A stretch of DNA of 64,000 nucleotides from Dokdonella immobilis. GTDB taxonomy: Bacteria > Pseudomonadota > Gammaproteobacteria > Xanthomonadales > Rhodanobacteraceae. The stretch's first letter is position 1, and every line of letters begins with the position of its first letter. Shown here piece by piece: positions 15,301 through 26,785 of this stretch. A program made the translations under genes and the position numbers. The notes under the pieces were generated by a model. That model was not told the DNA's origin. It made no database searches and saw nothing but the letters and a program-made list of their open reading frames with translations. The stretch spans positions 186,001 to 250,000 of the forward strand of contig NZ_FOVF01000001.1 in assembly GCF_900115085.1 (NCBI RefSeq). Reading direction: 5' to 3'.

Positions 15301-16356
15301 TCAGCCGTCACCCAGACGCTCCATCCGATAAGTCCCGTCCAGCACCCGCCCGACCCAATCCTGCCGCGCCAGATACCAGTCCACCGTCCGCGCCAGCCCC
15401 GACTCGAAGGTCTCGGTCGGCCGCCAGCCGAGTTCCCGCCGGATCTTCGAGGCATCGATCGCATAGCGGCGATCATGGCCCGGACGGTCCTTGACGTAGT
15501 TGATCAGCGACTCGCGCCTGCGTCCGTGAGCCAGCGGCTGGCGCTCGTCGAGCAGGGCGCAGACGGTCTTCACGACATGGATGTTCTCGCGCTCGGCATC
15601 GCCGCCGACGTTGTAGACCTCGCCGACCCGGCCGATCTCGAGGACGCGCAGGATCGCGGCGCAATGATCCCTGACATAGAGCCAGTCGCGCACGTTGCGG
15701 CCATCCCCGTAGACCGGCAGAGGTTCGCCGGCGAGCGCCTTCTGGATCATCAACGGGATGAGCTTTTCGGGAAACTGGAACGGGCCGTAGTTGTTCGAGC
15801 AGTTGGTGGTCAGTACCGGCAGGCCATAGGTGTGGTGGAAGGCGCGCACCAGATGGTCGGACGACGCCTTGGATGCCGAGTACGGCGAGTTTGGCTGGTA
15901 CGGCGACTCCTCGGTGAATCGGCCGACCGGGCCGAGCGATCCGTAGACCTCGTCGGTCGACACGTGCAGGAAGCGGAACGCATCCTGGCGATCGAGCGGC
16001 AGGGAGCGCCAGTAGGCCAGCGCGCACTCGAGCAGATTGAGCGTACCGACGACATTGGTCTGCACGAACGCCGCCGGTCCGTCGATCGAACGATCGACAT
16101 GCGACTCGGCGGCGAAATTGACGATCCCGGTCGGCTTGTATTCCCCGAGCAGGGCCTGCACCCGCTCTCGATCCCCGATATCGCCCTGCTCAAACGCATA
16201 GTCCGCGTGATGGGCTACATCGGCCAGCGTGTCAGGGTTTCCGGCATAAGTCAGCGCATCGAGGTTGACGACGCGGTAGCCGCCGAGGGCCAGCAGATCG
16301 AGCACGAAATTGCCGCCAATGAATCCGGCGCCGCCGGTGACGAGAAGGGTCTTCAT
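15301..16356 (-). CDS. rfbB: dTDP-glucose 4,6-dehydratase
   Basis: A 351-residue extended SDR. The NAD motif is [11 protein letters not shown] at the N-terminus. [10 protein letters not shown] supplies the Thr-Asp-Glu catalytic residues, and YSASKASSD supplies the YxxxK pair. [20 protein letters not shown] and [12 protein letters not shown] are family hallmarks. ATG 16356 follows an AGGA ribosome site. It converts dTDP-glucose to dTDP-4-keto-6-deoxyglucose for rhamnose and other deoxysugars. The usual partners rfbA, rfbC and rfbD are not adjacent: downstream lies only the repeat region, and upstream is tgt. The gene ends at the very edge of the repeats. Confidence 0.95.
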   Translation of the reverse strand: MKTLLVTGGAGFIGGNFVLDLLALGGYRVVNLDALTYAGNPDTLADVAHHADYAFEQGDIGDRERVQALLGEYKPTGIVNFAAESHVDRSIDGPAAFVQTNVVGTLNLLECALAYWRSLPLDRQDAFRFLHVSTDEVYGSLGPVGRFTEESPYQPNSPYSASKASSDHLVRAFHHTYGLPVLTTNCSNNYGPFQFPEKLIPLMIQKALAGEPLPVYGDGRNVRDWLYVRDHCAAILRVLEIGRVGEVYNVGGDAERENIHVVKTVCALLDERQPLAHGRRRESLINYVKDRPGHDRRYAIDASKIRRELGWRPTETFESGLARTVDWYLARQDWVGRVLDGTYRMERLGDG

Positions 16357-16444
16357 GGGATCCTGGGGTCCTTGCGAGGTGGATTTGCCGGTCAATTGCC
16401 GCCATGCCGCGCCATGCTAGCGTGCGCCGATTTCAGGCGCGAGC

Positions 16445-18729
<2,285 letters not shown>

Positions 18730-18825
18730 GTGCCAAATCGGTCGCGCATTGTAGGCGGACCCGGGCCATTTCTCACGAATGCGGAGTCGAAGGACTCGGC
18801 GTCGCTGTCACTTGGCCGTTTCTAG

Positions 18826-19017
18826 GGAGGGTCTGATCAAGTAGCAAAGTCGTCATGGCGTTCAGAAGGTTTTTCACATGTACCGCGTGGCGAAGTGAAG
18901 GCTGGTTGCCTTGACGAGGCGCGCGGTACATGTGGGGAGCCTTCTGGACGCCACCTTTTCAGTATCCAGTCAGTCAGTTAGGCGACGTGACGACTTTGCT
19001 ACTTGATCAGACCCTCC
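18826..19017. mobile_element. 192-bp MITE with 30-bp perfect terminal inverted repeats (IS5-like target)
   Basis: Bases 18826-18855 and 18988-19017 are perfect inverted repeats of 30 bases, beginning GGAGGGTCTGATC at the left end. Both ends are flanked by CTAG (18822-18825 and 19018-19021), a four-base duplication fitting the YTAR target of IS5-group elements. A second inverted pair (18856-18887 with 18922-18953) lies inside, so the whole element folds on itself. It encodes nothing. The right CTAG contains the stop codon of the response-regulator gene. Confidence 0.85.
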
Positions 19018-19620
19018 CTAGAGCCAGCCTTTCTGCCGTGCCATTCGATACGCTTCGATGCGATTGCTGACACCGAGCTTGCCGATCGCCTCGGACAGGT
19101 AATTGCGCACGGTACCGTGCGACAGGTTGAGTTTCGCGGCGATGTCTCCCGCCGCCATACCCTCGCCGGCGAAGCGCAGGACCTGGCGCTCACGCTCGTT
19201 CAGCGGGTCCGCCTCGGACCAGGCATCGACGGCCAATTGCGGATCGATGGAACGTCCGCCGCGGTGGATCTTGCGCAGGGCCTCGGCGAGGTTCTCCGCG
19301 GGCGCATCCTTGAGCAGGTAGCCGACCACGCCGGCATCGAGCGCGCGACGCAGGAAGCCCGGTCGGGCGAAGGTGGTCACGATGACAACCCGGGTCGGCA
19401 ATTCGTGTCGCTGTATGCGCTGGGCCAGTTCGAGCCCGGTCAGCCCGGGCATCTCGATATCGGTGACCAGCACATCCGGCTTGAGCCGTTGCAGTTCGCG
19501 CCAGGCACTCTCGCCATCGGCGGCTGCGCCGACTACCTCGATGTCGGACTCCAGTCCGAGCAGGGCCGAGAGCGCTCCTCGCACCATGGCCTGGTCTTCG
19601 GCGAGCAGCACGCGAATCAT
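19018..19620 (-). CDS. LuxR/NarL-family response regulator
   Basis: A 200-residue two-domain regulator. The receiver domain has the acidic pair in LLAEDQ, phospho-acceptor Asp54 in VTDIEMPG, and switch/Lys residues in VVIVTTFAR and LLKDAPAE. The C-terminal LuxR helix-turn-helix is LNERERQVLRFAGEGM through GTVRNYLSEAIGKLG. It is most like DesR-type partners of membrane kinases, and the cognate kinase lies 68 bases upstream. With the ABC transporter genes before it, the four genes form an operon in which the pair probably controls the exporter. The TAG stop is part of the CTAG target duplication of the adjacent MITE. Confidence 0.93.
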   Translation of the reverse strand: MIRVLLAEDQAMVRGALSALLGLESDIEVVGAAADGESAWRELQRLKPDVLVTDIEMPGLTGLELAQRIQRHELPTRVVIVTTFARPGFLRRALDAGVVGYLLKDAPAENLAEALRKIHRGGRSIDPQLAVDAWSEADPLNERERQVLRFAGEGMAAGDIAAKLNLSHGTVRNYLSEAIGKLGVSNRIEAYRMARQKGWL

Positions 19621-19688
19621 GGCAGGGCGGGTTCCGCGATCAAGGTCTGGTCACGCTAGCATTCCTTTCCGGTCATGCCCATGGTGCT

Positions 19689-20879
19689 TCATGGCCGGCC
19701 CATGGATTGCGGCGCATCCGCCCCCTTCTCGCCCACCCTGGCAAGGTCGAGGGGCAAGTCGATGGCGATGCGGGTGCCGCGGCCGAGTTCGGATTCAATA
19801 CCCAGCCTGCCGCCGATTGCCTCGACCCGCTCGCGCATGCCGCGCAGGCCGTTGCCGACGACGATCGCGTTGCCGTTGCCGTCATCCCTGATGCTGAGGC
19901 GCGCGCAGCCATTCTTCGCTTCAAGGGCGGCGTTCGCATGGCGCGCCCGCGCGTGTCGTTGGATGTTGGTGGCCGCCTCGCGCAAGACCAGGGCCAACAC
20001 AGTCTCCTGTTCGGTCTGCAAATCGACCTCGCCGACCGCGTAGCTGAACTGGACACCGTCGGACTCCAGCATCTGGCGAGCGGACGCCAGCTCGGCGGCG
20101 AGTCCGGCGGCACGAATGCCAGTGACCGCGCGACGTACCTGCGACAAGGCTTCCCGGGCAACCCGGGTCACTTCGTCGATTTCCCGATGCGCCGCCACGG
20201 TATCGCGCTTGAGCAGCTTGCCCGCCAGTTCGGACTTGAGCGCTATCAGGGACAATGTGTGCCCCAGCAGATCGTGCAGATCCCGGCCGATGCGCTCGCG
20301 TTCGGCCAGCGCCGCGAGGCGCCCGATTTCGTCGTGCGAGAGCTTCAGGGCTACGCGCTTGCGCGAGTTCTCAAGCTGGAAGTGATTGGCGAAGAAGACG
20401 GCTATTGCGATCAGGGACGTCAGGACGAAGATGAACAGCGGGATCCGGAGTACGAGGATTTCGACCAGGAAAGCGGACAGCATCGCGATGACCCAGGTCA
20501 GGCGACGCCACAGGTCCATATCCAGGAAAGCCGCGAACGCGATGGCGTAGATCAGATAGGTATTCGCGAACGCATTGGTCGGCAGCAGGATCAGGCAGAG
20601 TGAGGCGATCGCCAGCATGCACAGGACTGCGCGAATACCGCGACTGCGGTAGCTGAGGAAGTACAGCGGCAGGAAAACCGCGATCGACACGAGCGTCGGA
20701 CCGAGCAGACCATACGGCACGTCCCGATAGCCCTGGCCGATGACGTTCGGAAACAGGCTCGGAAAGAACAGGAACGCCAGATAACCGAGAAACAGAAACG
20801 GCATCCAGCCCAGTTCGAGTTCCTCGGGCACCAGGCGACCACGCCAATGCAGCAATGTTTTCCGGATGAAGTGCTTCAT
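19689..20879 (-). CDS. DesK-type membrane sensor histidine kinase
   Basis: A 396-residue kinase starting at ATG 20879 behind GGAG. Five or six hydrophobic segments fill residues about 25-165. A HisKA_3 dimerisation domain follows, with the phospho-accepting His202 in RERIGRDLHDLLGHTLSL, and then a HATPase domain with REAATNIQRHA (N box), IRDDGNG (G1) and GLRGMRERVEAIGG. There is no extracytoplasmic sensor domain, so it probably reads the membrane itself or the adjacent transporter. It lies between the ABC permease and the response regulator. Confidence 0.93.
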   Translation of the reverse strand: MKHFIRKTLLHWRGRLVPEELELGWMPFLFLGYLAFLFFPSLFPNVIGQGYRDVPYGLLGPTLVSIAVFLPLYFLSYRSRGIRAVLCMLAIASLCLILLPTNAFANTYLIYAIAFAAFLDMDLWRRLTWVIAMLSAFLVEILVLRIPLFIFVLTSLIAIAVFFANHFQLENSRKRVALKLSHDEIGRLAALAERERIGRDLHDLLGHTLSLIALKSELAGKLLKRDTVAAHREIDEVTRVAREALSQVRRAVTGIRAAGLAAELASARQMLESDGVQFSYAVGEVDLQTEQETVLALVLREAATNIQRHARARHANAALEAKNGCARLSIRDDGNGNAIVVGNGLRGMRERVEAIGGRLGIESELGRGTRIAIDLPLDLARVGEKGADAPQSMGRP

Positions 20880-20957
20880 CGTAGTTGCTCCGTTCCCGCC
20901 CTTTTCCCACATCGATCCCAGCCCCGCGCGGTGCGCCCTGGATCGGCCTTCCCGCAT

Positions 20958-21743
20958 TCACCCAGGGCCGACCTGCTCGGCATTGGCCAGTTGCCTGCGT
21001 GCGAGCAGGAAGCAGCCCAGTGTAGTCGCGAGCAACACGGCGACGTGCCCTGGAACACCGCCGCTGTCCTCCTGGCCGAGCACGGCGAGCGAAATCCTGC
21101 CCAGGTGATAGGACGGCCAGACCGGGGCGAAACGGCCAATGGCGTCGGGCAGGACCGACAACGGCATCCACAGGCCCGAAAGGAAGGACATCGGCAGGTA
21201 GACCAGATTGACGATCGCCGGTGCGGCCTGCCCACTGACCAGCGTTCCGATGCAAAGCCCGATCGCGGCGAACGGGACAACGCCAAGGACATTGACGGCA
21301 AAGAGCAGCAACCATTGCGCTGGATCGAGAAGGACCCCGGCAAGGGTTGCGGCGAGGGTCGCCAGGATCAGCGAGATGATCGTGGCGAAGATCATGGCCA
21401 TGGCCAGCTTGGCGAACAGCAATGCTCCCGGGGGCATCGGCAAGGCGCGCTTGAGGGTCAGGAAGCCGCGTTCGCGTTCGATTGCGATGGTCACGCCGAA
21501 ACCGAACAAGGCAACGCCCATGACGCCGAAGATGCCATAGGTGGCGAGCAGATAGGCTTGCAGTTCTCCACCGCCACGCCGGGCGCCGAGAACGACGCCG
21601 AACAGCAGGTAGAACATCGCCGGAAAGAGCAGGCTCGGCAAGACGAAAGAGTGCGTGCGCAGCAGGCGCAGGAATTCGTACTTCCCTTCCAGAGCGTAGC
21701 AACGAAGCAAACGCGCCGTGGGAAACTTGCCGGTACTCATCAT
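20958..21743 (-). CDS. ABC-2 type transporter permease
   Basis: A 261-residue integral membrane protein with about six hydrophobic segments and the ABC-2 pattern: LLFPAMFYLLFGVV near residue 37, RERGFLTLKRALPMPPGALL near residue 87, and VNLVYLPMSFLSGLWMPLSVLP near residue 170, given here in two parts of the same run. It starts at an ATGA overlap with the ATPase stop. The pair probably exports a drug, lipid or peptide; the substrate is unknown. Confidence 0.9.
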   Translation of the reverse strand: MMSTGKFPTARLLRCYALEGKYEFLRLLRTHSFVLPSLLFPAMFYLLFGVVLGARRGGGELQAYLLATYGIFGVMGVALFGFGVTIAIERERGFLTLKRALPMPPGALLFAKLAMAMIFATIISLILATLAATLAGVLLDPAQWLLLFAVNVLGVVPFAAIGLCIGTLVSGQAAPAIVNLVYLPMSFLSGLWMPLSVLPDAIGRFAPVWPSYHLGRISLAVLGQEDSGGVPGHVAVLLATTLGCFLLARRQLANAEQVGPG

Positions 21744-22639
21744 GCAGCCTCGCGGGTCAGCTCGATGAATGCCTCGGCCAGTCCGGCGCGCTGGACTTCG
21801 AGTTCACCGAGCTCGGCGTCCTCGGCCAGCAGGCGGCGTACCACGCCTTCGGCGCTGTCCACCACGATCTGCAATCGTCCGCTTTCGAGGCTGGCATGAC
21901 GCACCTCCGGCCAGGCGGCAACGTGCTCAGCTGAAAGGTGCGAGATGCATCGGATACGTCGCTGCGCAACATGCGCGCGGATCTCGCCGACGCTGCCGAA
22001 AGCGACTACTCGCCCCCGATTGAGCACGACCACGCGGTCGGCCAGGGCTTCGGCTTCCTCGAGGTAATGGGTGGTCAGCATGACCGCGCACCCCTGCTCG
22101 ACCCGCGTGCGGATCGCTCGCCACAGACCTTGCCTGGACTCGATGTCGAGCCCCGTGGTCGGCTCGTCGAGGAACAGGACCCGTGGCCGACCGCAGATGG
22201 CGAGGGCAAACTGGACGCGGCGTTGCTGGCCGCCGGAGAGTCTGCCGTAGCGACGATCAAGCAAGCCTTCAAGACCGGCCGTGGATGCACATTCGGCCAT
22301 GCTGCAAGGATCGGCGTAGTAGCTTCGGGTCACCTCGAGCAGTTCGCCGACCTTGCTCGCATCCGGGATGCCTGCTGACTGCAGCATGACACCGCTGCGG
22401 CGGCGCGAGGAAAGCGCGTGCGGCGACCGACCGAACAGCGTCGCGACTCCGCTGTCGGCCTGAAGCAAGCCCAGCAACAGGCCGACGGCCGTTGATTTCC
22501 CGGCGCCATTGGGACCCAGCAGCGCGGTCAGTTCACCAGCACGCAGGACCAGGTCCACCCCGTCCAGCGCGGTCTGCCGACCGTAGCGCTTGCCGACCCC
22601 GCGAAGCTCCGCGGTGACCGCGGCGTGGCTGATGTTCAT
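21740..22639 (-). CDS. ABC transporter ATP-binding protein
   Basis: A 299-residue ATPase starting at ATG 22639 with GGAG upstream. Walker A is LLGPNGAGKST, the Q-loop is GVMLQSAG, the signature is RLSGGQQRR, Walker B is VLFLDEPTTGLD and the H-loop is MLTTHYLEEAEAL. The C-terminal 70 residues are the variable extension found in ABC-2 exporters of the drug-resistance (DRA) group. It is first in a four-gene operon with its permease and a DesKR-like two-component system. Confidence 0.95.
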   Translation of the reverse strand: MNISHAAVTAELRGVGKRYGRQTALDGVDLVLRAGELTALLGPNGAGKSTAVGLLLGLLQADSGVATLFGRSPHALSSRRRSGVMLQSAGIPDASKVGELLEVTRSYYADPCSMAECASTAGLEGLLDRRYGRLSGGQQRRVQFALAICGRPRVLFLDEPTTGLDIESRQGLWRAIRTRVEQGCAVMLTTHYLEEAEALADRVVVLNRGRVVAFGSVGEIRAHVAQRRIRCISHLSAEHVAAWPEVRHASLESGRLQIVVDSAEGVVRRLLAEDAELGELEVQRAGLAEAFIELTREAA

Positions 22640-22856
22640 GGCAGTTCTCCTGAAGGATGGGCGCCAGGCCAGGGTGCCGCTTCGGCAGCAAAACCGGCAG
22701 TCGCAAGCATCAACCGGCTGCCGTGACACGCGTCATGCCGAGAACTTCCAATCAGTGAAACAGACCTGACCCGGTGCGCCCTGTGCTGCGCCCCGGTCCG
22801 CCGTCACGGGGTACCGGGTGCACGCCTGGCGTGATAGACTATGCGGACCCATTTTT

Positions 22857-22909
22857 CTTAGTTAATCAATAGCTAAGCTGCAATGCCCGCGACGTTTCCC
22901 GGCGCGGGC
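22857..22909 (+). promoter_or_regulatory. two tandem hairpins in the leader of the aminotransferase gene
   Basis: Hairpin 1 (22857-22877) has an eight-pair stem CTTAGTTA/TAGCTAAG around ATCAA. Hairpin 2 (22885-22909) has the stem GCCCGCG/CGCGGGC and is followed by TTTGTGCTTTG, resembling a weak intrinsic terminator. The ribosome site CAGGAG begins 12 bases later. The rest of the 293-base gap (22640-22932) should hold divergent promoters, but I cannot place them. Confidence 0.45.
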
Positions 22910-22932
22910 TTTGTGCTTTGCAGGAGACCGAA

Positions 22933-24438
22933 ATGAATGCGTTCTTGGTGAAATTGCACGAAATGCGCGCCGCCGGTGGAGCGGCGCGGACTACGGGCCT
23001 CAGCGACGCGGCGCTCGAGGGTCTGGTCGGCAGCTATCCCGAACTGGCCGAAGCGATCGATGCCGCCTACGCGGCCTTCCTGGCCTTGCGTTCGAGCAGC
23101 GCGGACCTGCTCAAGCTCGACGAGGATGCCCAGATCCATGCGATCCAGGCCGATTACGTCAATTTCTATCCGGAAGACGGCGTCAATCCCTACGTCGCCC
23201 TGACCGCTCGCGGCCCGTGGATCATCACCCTGAAGGGCGCCGTGATCCACGACTCGGGCGGCTACGGCATGCTCGGATTCGGCCATGCGCCCAAGGCCGT
23301 GCTCGAAGTGCTGTCGCGGGCCCAGGTCATGGCCAACGTGATGACCCCCAACCTGGCCCAACTGCACATGGCCAAGGCGCTCAAGCGCGAGATCGGGCAC
23401 AGCCGCGGCGGTTCGCCCTACGCCCGCTTTCTTTGCCTGAACTCCGGTTCCGAATCGGTCTCGCTGGCCGGTCGCATCGCCGACGTCAACGCCAAGCTGC
23501 TGACCGATGCCGGTGCGCGCCATGCAGGTCGCGAAATCAAGCGGCTCGCGGTCAAGGGCGCGTTCCATGGGCGTACCGATCGCCCCGCCCTGTATTCGGA
23601 TTCCTCGCGCAAGGTCTACCAGCAGAACCTGGCCAGCTACCGCAATGAGCGCAGTGTGCTGACCGTCGAAGCCTACGACGTCGCCCAGCTGCGCAAGACC
23701 TTTGCCGACGCCGATGCGAATGGATGGTTCATTGAAGCCATGTTCCTCGAGCCGGTCATGGGCGAGGGCGACCCGGGACGCGCGGTCACGGTCGAGTTCT
23801 ACAAGGCCGCTCGAGAGCTGACCAGGGCACACGGCAGCCTGCTCCTGGTCGATTCGATCCAGGCCGGACTGCGCGCCCACGGCGTGCTCTCAATCGTCGA
23901 CTACCCGGGCTTCGAGGACGTCGAGGCGCCGGACATGGAGACCTATTCGAAGGCTCTCAACGCCGGTCAGTTCCCGTTGTCGGTGCTCGCCGTCAGCGAA
24001 CGTGCCGCCGATCTTTACAAGCGCGGCATCTACGGCAACACGATGACCAGCAATCCGCGCGCGCTCGAGGTCGCCTGTGTCGTACTCGACATGCTGACCC
24101 CGGAAATCCGCGAGAACATCCGCATCCGCGGACGCCAGTTCATCGAAAAGCTCGAGGCGCTCAAGTCCGAACTGCCGGGCTACATCACCAAGGTCCAGGG
24201 CACCGGACTGCTGTTCTCGTGCGAACTCGCGCCGGAGTTCAAGTGCTATGGCGCCGGCAGTACCGAGGAGTGGATGCGCGAGCACGGTTTCGGCGTCATC
24301 CATGGCGGCACCAATTCGCTGCGCTTCACGCCGCATTTCGCGACTACCGAGGCTGAGGTCGACCTGCTCGTCAGCGGCGTCCGCCAGGCCCTGCTCGAGG
24401 GACCGCGCCGCAAGGGCGCAGAAGCCCAGGCCGCCTAG
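22933..24438 (+). CDS. class III (ornithine/lysine-type) PLP aminotransferase
   Basis: A 501-residue class III aminotransferase; ATG 22933 follows CAGGAG. FLCLNSGSESVSLAGR is the N-terminal cofactor-phosphate region and GAFHGRTDRPALYS matches the family's GxxHG segment. LLLVDSIQAGLRAHG stands where most members have DExQ(S/T)G, so the Glu is replaced by Ser. The PLP lysine is in ETYSKALNAGQFPLS, and GTGLLFSCEL and a glycine-rich GVIHGGTNSLRFTP lie near the end. An N-terminal extension of about 80 residues precedes the core. The substrate is not clear; lysine or another omega-amino compound is a guess from family resemblance. It is monocistronic as far as can be seen. Confidence 0.85.
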   Translation: MNAFLVKLHEMRAAGGAARTTGLSDAALEGLVGSYPELAEAIDAAYAAFLALRSSSADLLKLDEDAQIHAIQADYVNFYPEDGVNPYVALTARGPWIITLKGAVIHDSGGYGMLGFGHAPKAVLEVLSRAQVMANVMTPNLAQLHMAKALKREIGHSRGGSPYARFLCLNSGSESVSLAGRIADVNAKLLTDAGARHAGREIKRLAVKGAFHGRTDRPALYSDSSRKVYQQNLASYRNERSVLTVEAYDVAQLRKTFADADANGWFIEAMFLEPVMGEGDPGRAVTVEFYKAARELTRAHGSLLLVDSIQAGLRAHGVLSIVDYPGFEDVEAPDMETYSKALNAGQFPLSVLAVSERAADLYKRGIYGNTMTSNPRALEVACVVLDMLTPEIRENIRIRGRQFIEKLEALKSELPGYITKVQGTGLLFSCELAPEFKCYGAGSTEEWMREHGFGVIHGGTNSLRFTPHFATTEAEVDLLVSGVRQALLEGPRRKGAEAQAA

Positions 24439-24464
24439 CCGCCCCGCCGATGATTGGACCTCCG

Positions 24465-24498
24465 CGCCCCTGACCCGACCTTGAAGGGATCAGGGGCG
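24465..24498 (+). terminator. stem-loop after the aminotransferase gene
   Basis: CGCCCCTGA at 24465-24473 pairs with TCAGGGGCG at 24490-24498; inner CCC/GGG can extend the stem. No T-run follows, so it may be a transcript-stabilising hairpin or a Rho-assisted end rather than an intrinsic terminator. Confidence 0.4.
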
Positions 24499-24556
24499 TA
24501 GACTGGCCCTGGCCGGCGCGAATCCGTGCCGGCGGGCAACGGAGGAGGACATCGAC

Positions 24557-24865
24557 ATGCAAATCCGGACGACCCTACTCGCGACCGTGGCAATGGCGCT
24601 GCTGTTCGGCGCTTCGGCCGCAGGCGCCGGCGGCAAGGCTTCGGTCAATTCGCAGAAGGCAGCGGACTGCAATTCGCAGGCGGCCGGCATGACCGGCAGC
24701 GAACGCGAGGCCTTCATGCAGGCCTGTCTCGGCGGCACTGCGCCCTCGAAGGCGGCTGCCCCGAATGCGCAGGCCAGCTGCCGGGACCAAGCGAATGCGC
24801 AGGGGCTGCGGGGCGAGGAGCGCCGCGCCTTCATGGACCGGTGCAGGAATTCTGGCGGCAACTGA
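24557..24865 (+). CDS. PsiF-repeat secreted protein
   Basis: A 102-residue protein with a clear signal peptide (TTLLATVAMALLFGASAAGA) and a strong GGAGGAGG ribosome site. The mature part has two copies of the PsiF repeat: CNSQAAGMTGSEREAFMQAC and CRDQANAQGLRGEERRAFMD followed by RC. Each holds paired cysteines about 20 residues apart, which probably form disulfides in the periplasm. PsiF of E. coli is phosphate-starvation inducible, but its function is unknown. I see no Pho box upstream here. A GC-rich hairpin ends the gene. Confidence 0.85.
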   Translation: MQIRTTLLATVAMALLFGASAAGAGGKASVNSQKAADCNSQAAGMTGSEREAFMQACLGGTAPSKAAAPNAQASCRDQANAQGLRGEERRAFMDRCRNSGGN

Positions 24866-24895
24866 ATCAACCGCTGCCGGAATCGAACGTGCAGA

Positions 24896-24913
24896 GGCCC
24901 GCTTCGGCGGGCC
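24896..24913. terminator. bidirectional terminator hairpin between psiF-like gene and pip
   Basis: GGCCCGC-TTCG-GCGGGCC forms a seven-pair stem with a stable TTCG loop, located between two converging genes. The trailing bases are only mildly T-rich (TTAT on the plus side). Confidence 0.55.
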
Positions 24914-24940
24914 TTATGCGTGATCGGGGCCGATGCGCAA

Positions 24941-26067
<1,127 letters not shown>

Positions 26068-26147
26068 ACGAATACGGACTGGATGATGCTTTGGTGGTGC
26101 GAGGGGCGCGGATTGTAGCAGGCTTGCGCCAAACGATCCCGCAAATT

Positions 26148-26504
26148 TCAACGACGCAGGATCTGCAGGACTTCCTCGAGTTCCATGCGCACCTGGCGCA
26201 CGATCTGGCCGGACATGCTCACTTCCATCCGCGCCTGCGGCCCGTCCAGGCGCTGGCGCGCCCCGGTAATGGTGAAGCCCTGGTCATACAGCAACGAGCG
26301 AATCTGGCGGATCATGAGGACGTCATGACGCTGGTAATAGCGCCTGTTGCCACGGCGCTTCACCGGCTTGAGATTGGGAAATTCCTGTTCCCAGTAGCGA
26401 AGAACATGCGGCTTCACACCACAAAGTTCGCTGACTTCGCCAATCGCGAAATAGCGCTTTGCGGGTATCGCCGGTAGTTCGCTATTGCTCCCCTGATCCA
26501 GCAT
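26148..26504 (-). CDS. MerR-family regulator downstream of ihfA
   Basis: A 118-residue MerR-type protein. The helix-turn-helix is [20 protein letters not shown], then [20 protein letters not shown] with the wing. A coiled C-terminal region follows, with no effector-binding cysteines. It overlaps the end of ihfA by 23 bases. This short MerR gene behind ihfA is a conserved gammaproteobacterial arrangement; its target is unknown. tRNA-Pro follows 81 bases further on. Confidence 0.9.
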   Translation of the reverse strand: MLDQGSNSELPAIPAKRYFAIGEVSELCGVKPHVLRYWEQEFPNLKPVKRRGNRRYYQRHDVLMIRQIRSLLYDQGFTITGARQRLDGPQARMEVSMSGQIVRQVRMELEEVLQILRR

Positions 26505-26784
26505 AGGCTTCTACTCGGACCTTCAGCTTTTGCCCCGGCCGGAACGTGACCACGCGGCGGGCGGAAATCGGAATCTCCTCGCCCGTCTTCGGGTTACGCC
26601 CGGGACGTTCATTCTTCAAGCGCAGGTCGAAGTTGCCGAAACCGGACAGCTTGACCTGTTCTCCCCTTTCCAGGGCATCGCGGACGCTCTCGAAGAACGC
26701 ATCCACGAATTCCTTGGCCTCACGTTTGTTCAGACCAACGTCCACAAACAGACGTTCCGCCATTTCAGCCTTCGTCAGCGCCAT
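26482..26784 (-). CDS. ihfA: integration host factor subunit alpha
   Basis: A 100-residue HU/IHF-fold protein: [35 protein letters not shown], then the DNA-arm segment [15 protein letters not shown] with the intercalating proline, and [13 protein letters not shown]. It bends DNA as a heterodimer with IhfB. ATG 26784 lies one base after the pheT stop, inside a GGGGGTAGG context that may serve as ribosome site. It is co-transcribed with pheST, as in E. coli. Confidence 0.97.
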   Translation of the reverse strand: MALTKAEMAERLFVDVGLNKREAKEFVDAFFESVRDALERGEQVKLSGFGNFDLRLKNERPGRNPKTGEEIPISARRVVTFRPGQKLKVRVEAYAGSGEQ

Positions 26785-26785
26785 C

